Assembly: GCA_001872165.1 (NCBI GenBank)
Contig: MNXK01000120.1
Coordinates: forward strand, 1 to 23,139
Direction of reading: 5' to 3'
DNA: 23,139 nt
Origin: Anaerolineae bacterium CG2_30_58_95
GTDB lineage: Bacteria > Chloroflexota > Anaerolineae > Anaerolineales > Villigracilaceae
In this document: in pieces, positions 22,263 to 23,139 of the stretch
Layout: the number at the start of each line of letters is the position of its first letter
Position numbering within the stretch: the stretch's first letter is position 1
The notes under the pieces: model-generated
Told to the model about the DNA's origin: nothing
Databases searched by the model: none
Seen by the model: the letters and a program-made list of their open reading frames with translations, nothing else
Translations under genes and position numbers: made by a program

Positions 22263-23139
22263 GCTGTAATCCTCCTGTCTGCACGATTGGCAATGTTACG
22301 GTGAAGACACTCCCGGCGCCCGGCGTGCTTTTCACGGCTACCTTCCCACCCATGAGAGCGACGAGTTGGTTGACGATGGACAATCCCAGGCCGAAGCCGG
22401 CGTGTTTACGCGTCATGTTGTTATCCACCTGACGGAATGGGTCGAAAATGTGTTCCTGTTCGTCCTCCGGGATGCCCATGCCGGTATCCCGAACTTCCAT
22501 GGCCCAATGCTTCCTATCCGGGCAGAACAGGCGAATATGCACCGAGCCTTTTTCGGTGAATTTCAAGGCATTAATGACCAGGTTCACCAGGATCTGCTGC
22601 AGCCGTGTGGGGTCGCCAATCAGGATTTCTGGCACCTCAGGCTCGATCTCGCCGGTCAGGGCCAGGTGTTTATCGGCAGACGTTTTGGACATCAGACCGC
22701 GCACATTGTCGAGCAGTTCGCCTGGTTTGAAGGGGCTGATCTTGAAGGACATTCTACCGGCTTCGATTTGAGCCTGATCCAGCAAGTCGCTGACGATATC
22801 CAGCAGCCGGCGCGTGTTCGAGATGATCCGCTCGGACGCCCGCGCCTGTTTCGCGTTGATCGGGCCGTAGACGGCCTCCTTGAGCATTTCCACGTGGCCG
22901 AGGATTGCATTCAGCGGGGTGCGCAGCTCGTGCGAGACGGTCGCCAGGATGGTATCTTTCATCTTCTCGATTTCCGCCTCGTGGGTAAAATCGCGGAAGA
23001 CCGCCACCGTGCCGATGCGCGTCTCTTCGGTATCGAAAACCTGCGCAGAGCTGACGGAAAAAGTCTTCTTTCCCCAGTGGAGGCGGTAACTGGCCGGTTG
23101 TTGACCTGGATTGGTCAGCAGGTCACTCAATATCCTGCG
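22255..23139 (-). CDS. PAS-containing sensor histidine kinase, C-terminal part
   Basis: Partial: the frame continues beyond the right edge, and the TTG at 23130 is not taken as the start. The visible ~294 residues hold the end of a PAS domain (KKTFSVSSAQVFDTEETRIGTVAVFRDFTHEAEIEKMK), the HisKA domain with the H box VSHELRTPLNAILGH, and a HATPase core with LVINALKFTEKG (N), VRDTGMGIPEDEQEHIFDPFRQVD (G1/F) and HAGFGLGLSIV (G2). The sequence is of the hybrid/cytoplasmic type common in environmental bacteria. It is coupled to the single-domain receiver that follows. Confidence 0.93.
   Translation of the reverse strand, partial: RRILSDLLTNPGQQPASYRLHWGKKTFSVSSAQVFDTEETRIGTVAVFRDFTHEAEIEKMKDTILATVSHELRTPLNAILGHVEMLKEAVYGPINAKQARASERIISNTRRLLDIVSDLLDQAQIEAGRMSFKISPFKPGELLDNVRGLMSKTSADKHLALTGEIEPEVPEILIGDPTRLQQILVNLVINALKFTEKGSVHIRLFCPDRKHWAMEVRDTGMGIPEDEQEHIFDPFRQVDNNMTRKHAGFGLGLSIVNQLVALMGGKVAVKSTPGAGSVFTVTLPIVQTGGLQHE

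Overview
The window looks like a chromosomal segment of a GC-rich, rod-shaped or filamentous bacterium, most likely Chloroflexota of the Anaerolineae type. This is an inference. It rests on the mreBCD-mrdA-minCDE-rodA gene order, a true glutaminyl-tRNA synthetase beside its tRNA, many small toxin-antitoxin-like pairs, and frequent TATAAT boxes very close to start codons. No marker gene in the window settles the taxonomy.

Layout, left to right. (1) 1-380: C-terminal end of a SpoIIE/PP2C-type phosphatase. (2) 553-8225: a cell-shape and division-site cluster on the + strand: mreB, mreC, mreD, mrdA (PBP2), minC, minD, minE and rodA. Two copies of a roughly 90-bp MITE-like palindromic element sit in it, each directly behind an upstream stop codon and each flanked by a 5-bp CTNAG direct repeat. 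(3) 8258-9763: gltX. (4) 9811-10336: a hicBA toxin-antitoxin pair followed by a second, diverged copy of the last ~90 bp of gltX, then a decayed DDE transposase fragment (10346-10869). (5) 10946-17040: a two-component system (OmpR-type regulator plus short-loop histidine kinase), a secreted propeller/NlpC-P60 protein, and two propeller-type lipoproteins. From 12.6 kb on, this part is visibly AT-richer than its surroundings. (6) 17135-19731: small accessory modules: DUF4160/DUF2442, a TauE/SafE permease, a VapBC-type pair with a clear promoter/operator, and an N-terminally truncated HigA-like antitoxin. (7) 19809-21852: glnS on the - strand, a small inverted-repeat element, and tRNA-Gln(CUG) with promoter and terminator. 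(8) 21891-23139: a single-domain response regulator and the C-terminal part of a PAS-histidine kinase on the - strand.

How the parts fit. MreB, MreC and MreD, with PBP2 (transpeptidase) and RodA (SEDS glycosyltransferase), form the elongasome, while MinC, MinD and MinE place the division septum. All eight genes are contiguous and co-oriented. The accessory half is a patchwork of selfish and mobile sequences around a possible envelope-signalling module. In that module, tandem 8-bp repeats (10-bp period) lie just ahead of the promoter of the secreted NlpC/P60 protein, immediately downstream of the OmpR-type two-component genes. That is the best candidate here for a little-described system.
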